Origin: Verrucomicrobiales bacterium
Lineage (GTDB): Bacteria > Verrucomicrobiota > Verrucomicrobiia > Limisphaerales > UBA1096
Direction: 5' to 3'
Length of the DNA: 11,745 nucleotides
Assembly (NCBI GenBank): GCA_011523195.1
Contig: WTHH01000542.1
Coordinates: 1-11,745 of the forward strand
The notes below the pieces were generated by a model. It saw nothing but the letters and a program-made list of their open reading frames with translations, ran no database searches and had not been told where the DNA came from. This document shows, one piece after another, positions 1 to 6,942 of this stretch (positions within the stretch are counted from its first letter, which is position 1; every line of letters begins with the position of its first letter). The position numbers and the translations under genes were made by a program.

Positions 1-525
1 GTCATTGTTTACGGCGGCCGCCTCTCCGGCTCAGAGCCGGTGCTGGGTGAAGGCGTGCAGGCGCTGCCGGCGACGGAGAGTACCAGTGGACTTGGCTTGA
101 ACAACAGCGGCGACACCATCACCCTGCGCAACGCCGACGGCTACGTCATTGACCGGATCAATTTTGGCAAGACACCGGGCAATGGATCGTTGACCCGGCA
201 CCCGGGGCCAAGCGCACCGTTCATGGCACACGGCAACATCGCTGGAAAGGGTTTCTCCCCGGGCACTTGGCCAAGCGGCGCGCCGTTCACCGAGGAGCCG
301 TTTTTGCCGGTGCCGGACATCGTCATTCTCGCCGAGGTGAGCGGCGGCGAACTGAGTTTGAGTTGGGAAACGGCCCCGACCGCGACTTACACTGTCCTTG
401 GCAGCCAAGCTGTGAACGGCCCGTACAAACCGCTGACTGAAGGGTTGACCTTCGACAGTGGGAGCGGATCGTTTAGCACGCCCGCGAAGTCTGCTGCCCA
501 CTTTTTCATCATCATGGCTGAATAA
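1..525 (+). CDS. Lamin-tail-domain secreted protein, C-terminal part (5' end outside window)
   Basis: Reading frame 1 is open from the first base to the TAA at 523-525, so this is the last 174 residues of a longer protein; a GTG at 40 is internal. Residues about 5-95 look like a lamin-tail (LTD) fold: a GLGLNNSGDTITL strand, then DGYVIDRINFG, then SLTRHPGPSAPFMAH and GKGFSPG, the usual tail of bacterial LTDs. Residues about 105-174 form a beta-rich end module (LSLSWETAPTATYTV, then NGPYKPLTEGL and FFIIMAE) like C-terminal domains of many secreted Verrucomicrobia proteins. LTDs are non-enzymatic binding or scaffold domains often found beside or within extracellular nucleases and phosphoesterases, which suits the secreted EEP enzyme 7 nt downstream. 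What the missing N-terminal part does cannot be seen. The repeat palindrome at 266-275 is read here as TWPS (residues 89-92). Confidence 0.72.
   Translation, partial: VIVYGGRLSGSEPVLGEGVQALPATESTSGLGLNNSGDTITLRNADGYVIDRINFGKTPGNGSLTRHPGPSAPFMAHGNIAGKGFSPGTWPSGAPFTEEPFLPVPDIVILAEVSGGELSLSWETAPTATYTVLGSQAVNGPYKPLTEGLTFDSGSGSFSTPAKSAAHFFIIMAE
266..275. repeat. Iterated palindrome copy 1 (core CTTGGCCAAG)
   Basis: Core with A on the left and CGG on the right. Read in the lamin-tail gene as T-W-P-S, the only copy in this frame. Confidence 0.8.
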
Positions 526-532
526 CCAAATC

Positions 533-1450
533 GTGAAAAGACTCATCATCCCATTCCTGCTCGGGGTCGTGCTTGGCCCGCTTGGCCAAGCGCAGACGCC
601 GATCCGTGTGGCCTCGTACAACATAGAGAATTACATCCTCTCGCCCATCCAAAATCGGCCGCTCAAGACCAAGCTGGCCCAAGCCAAGGTGGTCGAGAGC
701 ATCCTCGCGGCCAAGCCGGATGTGCTCGCGCTGCAGGAAGTCGGCACGACCAAGGCCTTGGCCAAGCTGCAGAAAGACCTGAAGGCCAAGGGGTTAAGCC
801 TCCCGTATGTGGAGCACTTGAAGTCGTTCGACCCGGCGATTCACGTGGCTTATTTGAGCCGGTATCCGTTCAGGAAAATCACGAAGCACGACAACGAAAG
901 TTACCTGCTCAACGGTCGGCGGCTGCATGTCGGCCGGGGGTTTGCCGAGGTGCAAATCTCGGTGCGCGGCTATGACTTTTCGCTGATCAACGCGCACCTC
1001 AAGTCGAAGCGAAAAGTGCCCGAGGCCGACCAAGCGGAGATGCGATTGCAGGAGGCCTACCGGTTGCGACGCATCATCGATTCCCGTCTGAAGTCCAACC
1101 CGGAAATCAACCTCGTCGTGCTTGGGGATTTTAACGACTACTACAATTCCAAGCCGGTCAAGGCGATCGTCGGTCGCGGCAACTCCCGCCTCATCGACAC
1201 CCGGCCCAGCGAGCGCAATGGCGATAGCGGGCCGAACCTGAGAAACAGCAAATGGTTTCCACGCGATATCTCGTGGACTCATTTTTATGGCGTCGAGGAT
1301 GTCTACTCGCGGATCGACTACATCATGCTGAGCCCGGGGATGGCGCGCGAGCTGGATCGGGCCAACTCATCTATCCCGGTCGTTCCGAACTGGGGCCACG
1401 GCTCCGATCATCGGCCGGTGGTGATTTCGGTGCACGCGAAAGACCGGTGA
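533..1450 (+). CDS. Secreted endonuclease/exonuclease/phosphatase (EEP) family enzyme
   Basis: A 305-residue metal-dependent phosphoesterase of the EEP superfamily (DNase I/exonuclease III/sphingomyelinase fold). Visible motifs, numbered from the GTG at 533: SYNIENY (Asn30), PDVLALQEV (metal ligand Glu69), INAHLKSK (His155), LVVLGDFND (Asp199, Asn201), RIDYIML (Asp262) and GSDHRPVV (Asp292-His293). All catalytic elements are in order, so it should be active. Residues 1-20 are a signal peptide (KR, then a hydrophobic stretch, then LGQA before QTPIRV). That is why GTG 533 is preferred over an in-frame ATG at 458, which would overlap the lamin-tail gene by 68 nt and add an N-terminus with no export features. 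No clear Shine-Dalgarno is seen, so translation is probably coupled to the upstream stop at 525. The substrate is uncertain: nucleic acid is likeliest, but phospholipid or sugar-phosphate esters use the same fold. Two palindrome copies lie inside (581, 757). Confidence 0.88.
   Translation: MKRLIIPFLLGVVLGPLGQAQTPIRVASYNIENYILSPIQNRPLKTKLAQAKVVESILAAKPDVLALQEVGTTKALAKLQKDLKAKGLSLPYVEHLKSFDPAIHVAYLSRYPFRKITKHDNESYLLNGRRLHVGRGFAEVQISVRGYDFSLINAHLKSKRKVPEADQAEMRLQEAYRLRRIIDSRLKSNPEINLVVLGDFNDYYNSKPVKAIVGRGNSRLIDTRPSERNGDSGPNLRNSKWFPRDISWTHFYGVEDVYSRIDYIMLSPGMARELDRANSSIPVVPNWGHGSDHRPVVISVHAKDR
579..592. repeat. Iterated palindrome copy 2, perfect 14-mer CGCTTGGCCAAGCG
   Basis: Perfect 14-bp palindrome, preceded by a half copy GCTTGGCC at 571-578. 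Read as L-G-Q-A at the signal-peptide cleavage site of the EEP enzyme. Confidence 0.9.
757..767. repeat. Iterated palindrome copy 3 (CTTGGCCAAGC)
   Basis: Eleven-base match read as L-A-K in a surface helix of the EEP enzyme (TTKALAKLQKDL). Confidence 0.8.
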
Positions 1451-1473
1451 ACGGGCCGGACTGCGGTTCTCGT

Positions 1474-1501
1474 TTGAATTCGCTTCGGCCGCTCGTATAG
1501 T
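1474..1501 (+). promoter_or_regulatory. Putative sigma70-like promoter of speA
   Basis: TTGAAT at 1474-1479 and TATAGT at 1496-1501 are separated by 16 nt. They match the -35 and -10 consensus at 4/6 and 5/6 positions. Initiation near 1508 would leave a leader of only about 15 nt before the ATG at 1523. It is the best promoter candidate in the 72-nt gap after the EEP gene. Consensus use in this phylum is assumed, not shown. Confidence 0.42.
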
Positions 1502-1522
1502 GCGCGTCCCTTGCGGGATGCC

Positions 1523-3463
1523 ATGAGCAGGAGCCCCTCCAGTCCAACAACGGACAACTGGTCCATCGAGGAAGCCAAGCGGACGTACCACATCGACCGC
1601 TGGGGCCTTGGCTATTTTGACATCGACGAAGAGGGCAGGGTGGTGGCCCGGCCGCGCCCTGACAACGGCGGCGCAACCATTCGCCTGACGGATATCATCG
1701 ACGAAGCCCGCGAACGCAACCTCCGCACTCCGCTGCTGATCCGCTTTCAGGACATCCTCCGGCACCGCTTGCAGACGATCAACGCCGCCTTCGCCAAGGC
1801 GATCTCGGAGTACGAGTACAGAGGGAGTTATCGCGGCGTTTTTCCGATCAAGGTCAATCAGCTCCGCGAGGTGGTGGAGGAAATCCTGATCGCGGGCGAG
1901 TCGCACCAGACCGGCCTCGAGGTTGGCAGCAAGCCGGAACTGTTTGCCGCGCTCGCCCTGCAGGAGCAGCTCGGCTCGCTGATCATTTGCAATGGCTACA
2001 AGGACGAGGCGTACATCCGCATGGCTTTGCTGGGGCAAAAGATGGGAAAGACCGTCGTGTTGGTGGTCGAGAAAATTGAGGAGTTGGACCCGATCGTGGC
2101 GGTGTCGCGCTCGATGGGTGTGAAACCGATCCTCGGCGTGCGCGTGAAATTGTGGAGCAAGGCCGACGGCAAATGGGCGGCCAGCGGCGGGGAAAATGCC
2201 AAGTTTGGCCTTGGCACGGCGGAACTGCTGGACTTAGTCAAGCGCTTGGCCAAGGCGGAGCTGGCCGACTGTTTTCAGTTGCTGCACTTTCACATCGGCT
2301 CGCAGGTGCCGGACATTTTCACCGTCAAGAAAGCGGTGCAGGAGGCCTCCCGCTACTACGCCAAGTTGTACAAGATGGGCTTCCCGATTCGGTGGTTCGA
2401 CGTCGGCGGCGGGTTGGGGGTCGACTACGACGGCAGCCGGTCAAAAAGTGACAGTTCAAAAAACTACTCCCTGCAGGAGTACGCCAATGACGTTGTGTAC
2501 CACGTTGCCGAGGTCAGCAACGGCGAAGGCGTGCCGCACCCTGAAATTATCAGCGAGAGCGGGCGGGCGATAGTCGCGCATCACAGCGTGTTGGTGGTTG
2601 AGGCGTTCGGGCGAGTGACCAAGGGCCGAACGCTTGAGAACATTACCTACGGGGAGAAGGAGCACGACTTCGTCCGCGAACTACTCGAGCTGCGCGACCG
2701 GCTCGATTCCTCCGGTAAACTGGAAGCCTGGCACGATGCCAAGGAAATTAAGGAAGCCGCCCAAAGCATGTTCAACATCGGCATCCTCGAACTGGAGGAC
2801 AAAGCCAAGGTCGAGTCGTTGTACTGGGAGATTAGCCAGGCCGTGGTCCGGGATTTTGGCGACCGCACGATGGTGCCGGAGGAGATTCGGCAGTTGGACG
2901 AAAACCTATCAGACCAGTACCTCTGCAACTTCTCCGTGTTCCAGTCACTGATCGATCACTGGGCGTTGAAACAGTTATTCCCAATCGTGCCGCTTCAGGG
3001 ATTGGAACGTGCCCCGGAACGCGAGGCGCGGTTGGTGGACATCACCTGCGACTCCGATGGACAGGTCGATCATTTCATCGATCCGGAAGCCCAGCGCGAC
3101 ACCCTCCCGCTGCACCTGCCAACTTCGGTTGGAGGTGGGCCGTACCATCTCGGTTTCTTCCTGATGGGCGCGTATCAGGACATCATGGGCGACATGCACA
3201 ACCTGTTCGGCCGCGTGAACGAGGTGCATGTGTTTCTCGATCCCGACGAGGAAAACGGCTACTACATCGAGGAGATGATCGAAGGCACCTCAATCGCGAG
3301 TGTGCTCGACATGGTTCAGTACGACGAAAAAGCACTGGTGCGAAGCGTGAAAAAACAGATCGACTCAGCGATCCAGGACGACCGGCTCAAGCCATCGGAA
3401 GGCATGCGCCTGCTGGCCGAGTACTCCAACGGCCTGCGCGACCAAACCTACCTGAGCTTTTGA
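1523..3463 (+). CDS. speA: Biosynthetic arginine decarboxylase SpeA
   Basis: A PLP enzyme that decarboxylates L-arginine to agmatine, the first step of the agmatine route to putrescine and spermidine, in the cytoplasm. At 646 residues it has the usual SpeA length. Visible motifs, numbered from ATG 1523: RGVFPIKVNQ with the Schiff-base Lys110; LLHFHIGSQ (His257, Gly259-Ser260); DVGGGLGVDYDG (residues 293-303), the glycine-rich phosphate-binding loop; PEIISESGRA; and CDSDGQVDHF with Cys509, the active-site Cys/Asp pair of the alanine-racemase-like barrel and C-terminal beta domain. The last residues (GLRDQTYLSF) fit the family end. ATG 1523 is preferred to an in-frame TTG at 1511, which only adds MRDA. 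It has its own likely promoter (1474-1501), and the next gene begins 2 nt after its stop. One palindrome copy (2245-2254) is read as RLAK. Neither speB/aguA nor speE is in the window. Confidence 0.96.
   Translation: MSRSPSSPTTDNWSIEEAKRTYHIDRWGLGYFDIDEEGRVVARPRPDNGGATIRLTDIIDEARERNLRTPLLIRFQDILRHRLQTINAAFAKAISEYEYRGSYRGVFPIKVNQLREVVEEILIAGESHQTGLEVGSKPELFAALALQEQLGSLIICNGYKDEAYIRMALLGQKMGKTVVLVVEKIEELDPIVAVSRSMGVKPILGVRVKLWSKADGKWAASGGENAKFGLGTAELLDLVKRLAKAELADCFQLLHFHIGSQVPDIFTVKKAVQEASRYYAKLYKMGFPIRWFDVGGGLGVDYDGSRSKSDSSKNYSLQEYANDVVYHVAEVSNGEGVPHPEIISESGRAIVAHHSVLVVEAFGRVTKGRTLENITYGEKEHDFVRELLELRDRLDSSGKLEAWHDAKEIKEAAQSMFNIGILELEDKAKVESLYWEISQAVVRDFGDRTMVPEEIRQLDENLSDQYLCNFSVFQSLIDHWALKQLFPIVPLQGLERAPEREARLVDITCDSDGQVDHFIDPEAQRDTLPLHLPTSVGGGPYHLGFFLMGAYQDIMGDMHNLFGRVNEVHVFLDPDEENGYYIEEMIEGTSIASVLDMVQYDEKALVRSVKKQIDSAIQDDRLKPSEGMRLLAEYSNGLRDQTYLSF
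2243..2254. repeat. Iterated palindrome copy 4 (CGCTTGGCCAAG)
   Basis: Twelve-base match read as R-L-A-K in speA, before the HIGSQ motif and clear of catalytic residues. Confidence 0.85.
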
Positions 3464-3465
3464 CC

Positions 3466-4161
3466 GTGGACGAACCGGAGACACAACCCGCTGACCTGCT
3501 CCCCTCGCTCGCGAAGGTGGCGCGTGGTTCGTCGATCCTCTTTTGGGGACTGCCGATCGCGCTTGTGATCACCACCATGTCCAGAATCTCCAACTGGACG
3601 GATGCCGCCTACCCGATTGGCCTGCTCCTGCCGCCTGCGGCGTTTGGCATGCTTTGGTATGGGCTGTACATCCTCACCCCATTTCAGCCGCAGGAACGCA
3701 TCTGGCAGCAAGCGCTTGGCCAAGCTAAGCTTTGGGGGATCGTGAACCTGGGGCTGGCACCGTTTCTCCACTGGCACCATCGTGCCCCTGACGAAGCCTA
3801 CTTCGGCTACCTGGTTTCACTGCTCGCCCTGACATTTATTTTCTACCTCATGACCCTCAACAAGGTGCTCGCCCGTCTGGGCGCCATGTTGCCGGACGAA
3901 ACACTTCGGCTTGAGTCACAATTGTTCTCAAAAATGAACCGCGCCCTGCTGGTGATGATCCCGGTGGGGTACGGCTTCATGTTTCTTCTTTCGTTCATCA
4001 GCGACCCGCCGGAGTTTCTTTTGCGCCTGCTGGACTTCGCCCTCGGGATGCGCCCGTGGCTCTTCATGGCCTTCGTCCTTGTACCCCTGTCGATGACCAT
4101 GTCGCTTCTTTGGAAAACAAAGGAAGCCATCTACGCCAGCGTCTTTAATTCCAACGAGTGA
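3466..4161 (+). CDS. Six-helix integral membrane protein of unknown function
   Basis: I do not recognise a family. The 231-residue product has a short acidic N-terminus and about six hydrophobic segments at residues 21-38, 49-71, 87-102, 112-131, 159-178 and 196-215. It ends in a short charged tail (KTKEAIYASVFNSNE), so it is almost certainly an inner-membrane protein. No signal peptide, nucleotide-binding motif or transporter signature is visible. A WHH-type cluster (LHWHHRAPDE, residues 101-110) sits between helices 3 and 4 and could bind metal, but that is only a guess. GTG 3466 follows the speA stop by 2 nt; the alternative TTG at 3460 would overlap that stop by 4 nt. The spacing implies cotranscription with speA. 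A polyamine-linked role is a guess by association. The palindrome at 3715-3724 is read as LGQA just before helix 3. Confidence 0.75.
   Translation: MDEPETQPADLLPSLAKVARGSSILFWGLPIALVITTMSRISNWTDAAYPIGLLLPPAAFGMLWYGLYILTPFQPQERIWQQALGQAKLWGIVNLGLAPFLHWHHRAPDEAYFGYLVSLLALTFIFYLMTLNKVLARLGAMLPDETLRLESQLFSKMNRALLVMIPVGYGFMFLLSFISDPPEFLLRLLDFALGMRPWLFMAFVLVPLSMTMSLLWKTKEAIYASVFNSNE
3713..3725. repeat. Iterated palindrome copy 5 (CGCTTGGCCAAGC)
   Basis: Thirteen-base match read as A-L-G-Q-A in the loop before helix 3 of the membrane protein. AAGCTTTGG follows within 5 nt. Confidence 0.88.
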
Positions 4162-4162
4162 T

Positions 4163-4180
4163 CCTTTAAAGGGAGCTCCC
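4163..4180. promoter_or_regulatory. Two interlocked perfect 10-bp palindromes, possible operator or stem-loop
   Basis: CCTTTAAAGG (4163-4172) and GGGAGCTCCC (4171-4180) are both perfect palindromes and share two bases. They begin 1 nt after the membrane-protein stop and lie about 60 nt before the PHP gene start. There is no T-tract, so a classical terminator is unlikely. The rest of this 81-nt gap shows only a weak promoter-like pair (TTGCCA 4199-4204, TACTTT 4222-4227, 17-nt spacer). Confidence 0.3.
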
Positions 4181-4242
4181 AAGTCTCATTTCTAAGCCTT
4201 GCCACGCTCGATTGGCGGTCTTACTTTCGGCGCTCAAGCGCA

Positions 4243-5481
4243 ATGAAAACCATTACTCAACTTTGTTTGGCCCTGACACTTATCCCCCTGACTGCGCACG
4301 CCGAGGAGCCGCGTTGGTGGAAGGGCAACCTTCACACGCATTCGCTCTGGAGCGACGGGGATGACTATCCCGAGATGATCGCCGACTGGTACCGCAGCAA
4401 CGACTACAATTTTCTCGGCATCTCCGACCACAACATTCTCGCCGAGGGACAACGGTGGATTCATGTAGAGAAAAACGCGGGCGGCCGCGTGGCGTTTGAA
4501 AAGTACCTCAAACGGTTTGGCGACGACTGGGTGGAACACAAAGTCGAGAAAAAGGCGCCACAGGTTCGGCTCAAGACTTTCGCCGAGTATCAGGCGAAGA
4601 TGAGTGTGCCGGGCAGTTTCCTGCTGATGCAGTCGGAGGAGATCACCGACCGGTTTCAGGGACTGCCCATCCATCTCAACGCGACGAACCTCAAAAAACA
4701 CATCGCCCCACGTGGAGGCACCAGCCCGGCCGCCGTGCTGCAAAACAACGTGAACGCCGTGCTGGAGCAGCGCAAGGAAACAGGCCAGCCCATGTTCCCC
4801 CACATTAATCACCCCAACTTCGGCTGGGCACTCAAGCCCACCGACATGATCGAGCTGAAGGGCGAACGGTTTTTCGAAGTCTACAACGGGCATCCGTCTG
4901 TACGTAACCAGGGTGACAAGGATCACCTGAGCACCAGCCAAATGTGGGACATCATCAATGCCTACCGCACCGGCGTGTACAAGCTGCCACTGCTTTTCGG
5001 CTTGGCCACGGATGATTCCCACAACTACCACCAACTGGCCATCGGCAAGAGCAACACCGGCCGCGGCTGGGTGATGGTCAAGGCCAAGTCGCTCTCCCCG
5101 GCCAACATCATTTCATCGATGGAAAAGGGTGACTTTTACTCCTCAAGTGGAATTACCATTTCAGAAATTAAGAGCAACGGCAGGGTGTTTTCGTTTAAAA
5201 TCAAACCTGAAGACGGCGTGACATACACCACCCGTTTCATCGGTACGCGAAAGAATTTCAAAAGCAGCCCGGATAAAGCCAAGCGCAACTCGACCGAGCC
5301 AAGCGATGCCGGCATCGGCGTGACCCTTGGCCAAGCGCAGTCTCTGGAGCCAAGCTACAACTTCAAGGGTGACGAGTTGTACGTCCGCGCCGAGGTCACG
5401 TCGTCGAAAAAGAAGGCCAACCCTTACGTCGCCGGCGAATTCGAACGCGCCTGGCTCCAGCCTGTGCGGCCTTCTAAATAA
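4243..5481 (+). CDS. Secreted PHP-domain metal-dependent phosphoesterase-like protein
   Basis: A 412-residue exported protein. Residues 1-20 (MKTITQLCLALTLIPLTAHA) are a clear type I signal peptide with an AHA cleavage site. The mature part starts with the PHP signature: GNLHTHSLWSDG (His31, His33, Asp38), then GISDHN (Asp62-His63), SEEIT (Glu132/133), PHINHPNF (His190) and ATDDSHNY (Asp257-Asp258, His260), the ligands of a trinuclear metal site in order. The PHP domain fills about residues 25-300, and the C-terminal 110 residues form a beta-rich tail with no recognised family. PHP enzymes hydrolyse phosphoesters, but secreted members in this phylum have no firmly known substrate. M28 peptidase starts 7 nt after the stop, so the two are probably one operon. 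The palindrome at 5326-5335 is read as TLGQAQ in the tail, away from the metal ligands. The start is the first in-frame ATG that gives a signal peptide. Confidence 0.87.
   Translation: MKTITQLCLALTLIPLTAHAEEPRWWKGNLHTHSLWSDGDDYPEMIADWYRSNDYNFLGISDHNILAEGQRWIHVEKNAGGRVAFEKYLKRFGDDWVEHKVEKKAPQVRLKTFAEYQAKMSVPGSFLLMQSEEITDRFQGLPIHLNATNLKKHIAPRGGTSPAAVLQNNVNAVLEQRKETGQPMFPHINHPNFGWALKPTDMIELKGERFFEVYNGHPSVRNQGDKDHLSTSQMWDIINAYRTGVYKLPLLFGLATDDSHNYHQLAIGKSNTGRGWVMVKAKSLSPANIISSMEKGDFYSSSGITISEIKSNGRVFSFKIKPEDGVTYTTRFIGTRKNFKSSPDKAKRNSTEPSDAGIGVTLGQAQSLEPSYNFKGDELYVRAEVTSSKKKANPYVAGEFERAWLQPVRPSK
5326..5337. repeat. Iterated palindrome copy 6 (CTTGGCCAAGCG)
   Basis: Twelve-base match. Together with the following CAG it equals the 15 bases at 581-595 and is read in the same frame (LGQAQ), although the host proteins are unrelated. 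Confidence 0.86.
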
Positions 5482-5488
5482 TAAGCGA

Positions 5489-6853
5489 GTGAATGTTACA
5501 AAACTTTTTCTCTTAACTGCACTAGGAGTTGTTCCAACTAGCGCGTCTGCTGCGGGGGATTCCCCGGCGGAGTATCAACCAGAAGCCCAGCGACTAACTC
5601 ACGCAGCGACCAACAGTGTGTTTGGTTTTACGCGCTTGGCCACGATGTGCGACACGTTTGGGCCGCGCTTCACCGGTTCCAAGAATCTCGAGGACGCCAT
5701 CGACTGGTGTCTTGCCGAGATGAAAAAGGACGGCTTCAAAAATGTCCGGGGCGAGGCGGTCCGCGTGCCGCGCTGGGTTCGCGGCAAGGAATCGGCCGAG
5801 ATGACCGCTCCGCGTCATCGCAAGCTGCCGATGCTTGGCTTGGGCGGCAGCATCGGTACGCCAAAGGAGGGCATCACGGCAGAGGTGCTGGTGGTAAGCG
5901 GATTTGATGACCTGAAAAAAAGAGCCGCCGAGGCCAAGGGTAAAATTGTCCTCTTCAACGTTCCCTTCACCGAATACCGCGAGACGGTGATTGTCCGCAC
6001 GCAGGGCGCGATACAGGCAGCACGCGCCGGTGCCGTGGCCAGCCTGATCCGCTCGGTTGGCCCGTTCTCGATGCAGACCCCTCACACCGGCGGCATGTCG
6101 TACGCCAATGGTGTCAAAAAAATCCCCCATGCGGCCCTGTCACTTGAGGATGCAAACATGCTAACCCGGATGGCAGCGCGTGGAGAAAAGATCACCGTGC
6201 GGCTGAAGATGGAGGCTCACATGCTGCCAGACGGCATTTCGCGAAACGTCATTGCTGAAATTCCCGGCTGGGAAAAACCGGAGGAGATCGTGATCGTCAG
6301 CGGCCACATCGACTCATGGGACATCGGGCAGGGCGCGATGGACGACGGCGGCGGTTGTCTCGCCGCATGGGAAGCTGCGCGTCTGATGCTCAAGCTCGGC
6401 CTCAAGCCAAGGCGCACCGTGCGCATTGTTCTTTGGACAAATGAGGAGAACGGCATTCAGGGTGCGCTGCAATACGCCCAGCGGCATGAGGCGGCACTGG
6501 CCAAACACACGCTGGCGATCGAGTCAGATTCCGGCGTGTTCAAACCTACCGGGTTTGGCTTCCTCGGCAGCGGGCGCGGCATGGAGATCATTCAGGGGGT
6601 CGGCAAATTACTCAACCCCATCAACGCTGGTCGCATCGACAAAGGCTGCCGTGGAGCCGACGTCCTCAAGCTCGTGCGCGGCGGCGTGCCGGTGATGCAC
6701 CTCGAGGTCGATCGGGAAAAATATTTTTGGTATCACCACACCGATGCCGACACGATGGACAAACTTGATGTTGGTGAGTTCAATCAATGCGTCGCCGCCA
6801 TGGCCGTGATGGCCTACGTCATCGCTGACTTGCCGGAAACACTTCCTCGCTGA
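5489..6853 (+). CDS. Secreted M28-family zinc metallopeptidase with PA domain (carboxypeptidase Q-like)
   Basis: A 454-residue exported di-zinc exopeptidase. GTG 5489 is chosen because it opens a signal peptide (VNVTKLFLLTALGVVPTSASA) 7 nt after the PHP stop. An in-frame upstream start at 5327 would run 155 nt into the PHP gene and add a basic, low-complexity shadow sequence. A PA (protease-associated) insert covers about residues 125-245 (GKIVLFNVPF, then ARAGAVASLIRS). The M28 core has all ligands: SGHIDSWDIG (His273), GAMDDGGG (Asp285), WTNEENG (catalytic Glu319, zinc ligand Glu320), IESDSG (Asp347) and WYHHTDADT (His416/417). The architecture and the HTDADT end match plasma glutamate carboxypeptidase/carboxypeptidase Q relatives, which release N-terminal residues or split dipeptides. 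It probably acts in the periplasm or outside, recovering amino acids from peptides. It has no exact palindrome copy, only CGCTTGGCCA at 5633-5642. Confidence 0.9.
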   Translation: MNVTKLFLLTALGVVPTSASAAGDSPAEYQPEAQRLTHAATNSVFGFTRLATMCDTFGPRFTGSKNLEDAIDWCLAEMKKDGFKNVRGEAVRVPRWVRGKESAEMTAPRHRKLPMLGLGGSIGTPKEGITAEVLVVSGFDDLKKRAAEAKGKIVLFNVPFTEYRETVIVRTQGAIQAARAGAVASLIRSVGPFSMQTPHTGGMSYANGVKKIPHAALSLEDANMLTRMAARGEKITVRLKMEAHMLPDGISRNVIAEIPGWEKPEEIVIVSGHIDSWDIGQGAMDDGGGCLAAWEAARLMLKLGLKPRRTVRIVLWTNEENGIQGALQYAQRHEAALAKHTLAIESDSGVFKPTGFGFLGSGRGMEIIQGVGKLLNPINAGRIDKGCRGADVLKLVRGGVPVMHLEVDREKYFWYHHTDADTMDKLDVGEFNQCVAAMAVMAYVIADLPETLPR

Positions 6854-6942
6854 TTTCTCAAAATTAACACCATTCTGCGGTCCCCAGTTTGAATATACGG
6901 GCGTGCAAAATCGTTCTTTCTGGGCTACTTTTCGCCGTCGCG

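Noticed and set aside
458..532. Upstream ATG extension of the EEP gene
   Set aside because: It would overlap the lamin-tail gene by 68 nt and bury the signal peptide. GTG 533 gives a proper signal peptide.
31..624. 197-codon open frame on the - strand at the left edge
   Set aside because: It is a shadow of the lamin-tail and EEP genes; the product is Arg/Ala-rich without a domain.
4199..4227. TTGCCA-17-TACTTT as a promoter for the PHP gene
   Set aside because: The -10 half matches only 3/6; too weak to list as a separate feature.
4234..5034. 266-codon open frame on the - strand across the PHP gene
   Set aside because: It lies opposite a gene with complete catalytic motifs. The translation has no recognisable domain, and long antisense frames are common in GC-rich genes.
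5327..5488. Upstream extension of the M28 peptidase gene
   Set aside because: It lies inside the PHP gene and encodes a basic low-complexity stretch. GTG 5489 opens a signal peptide.
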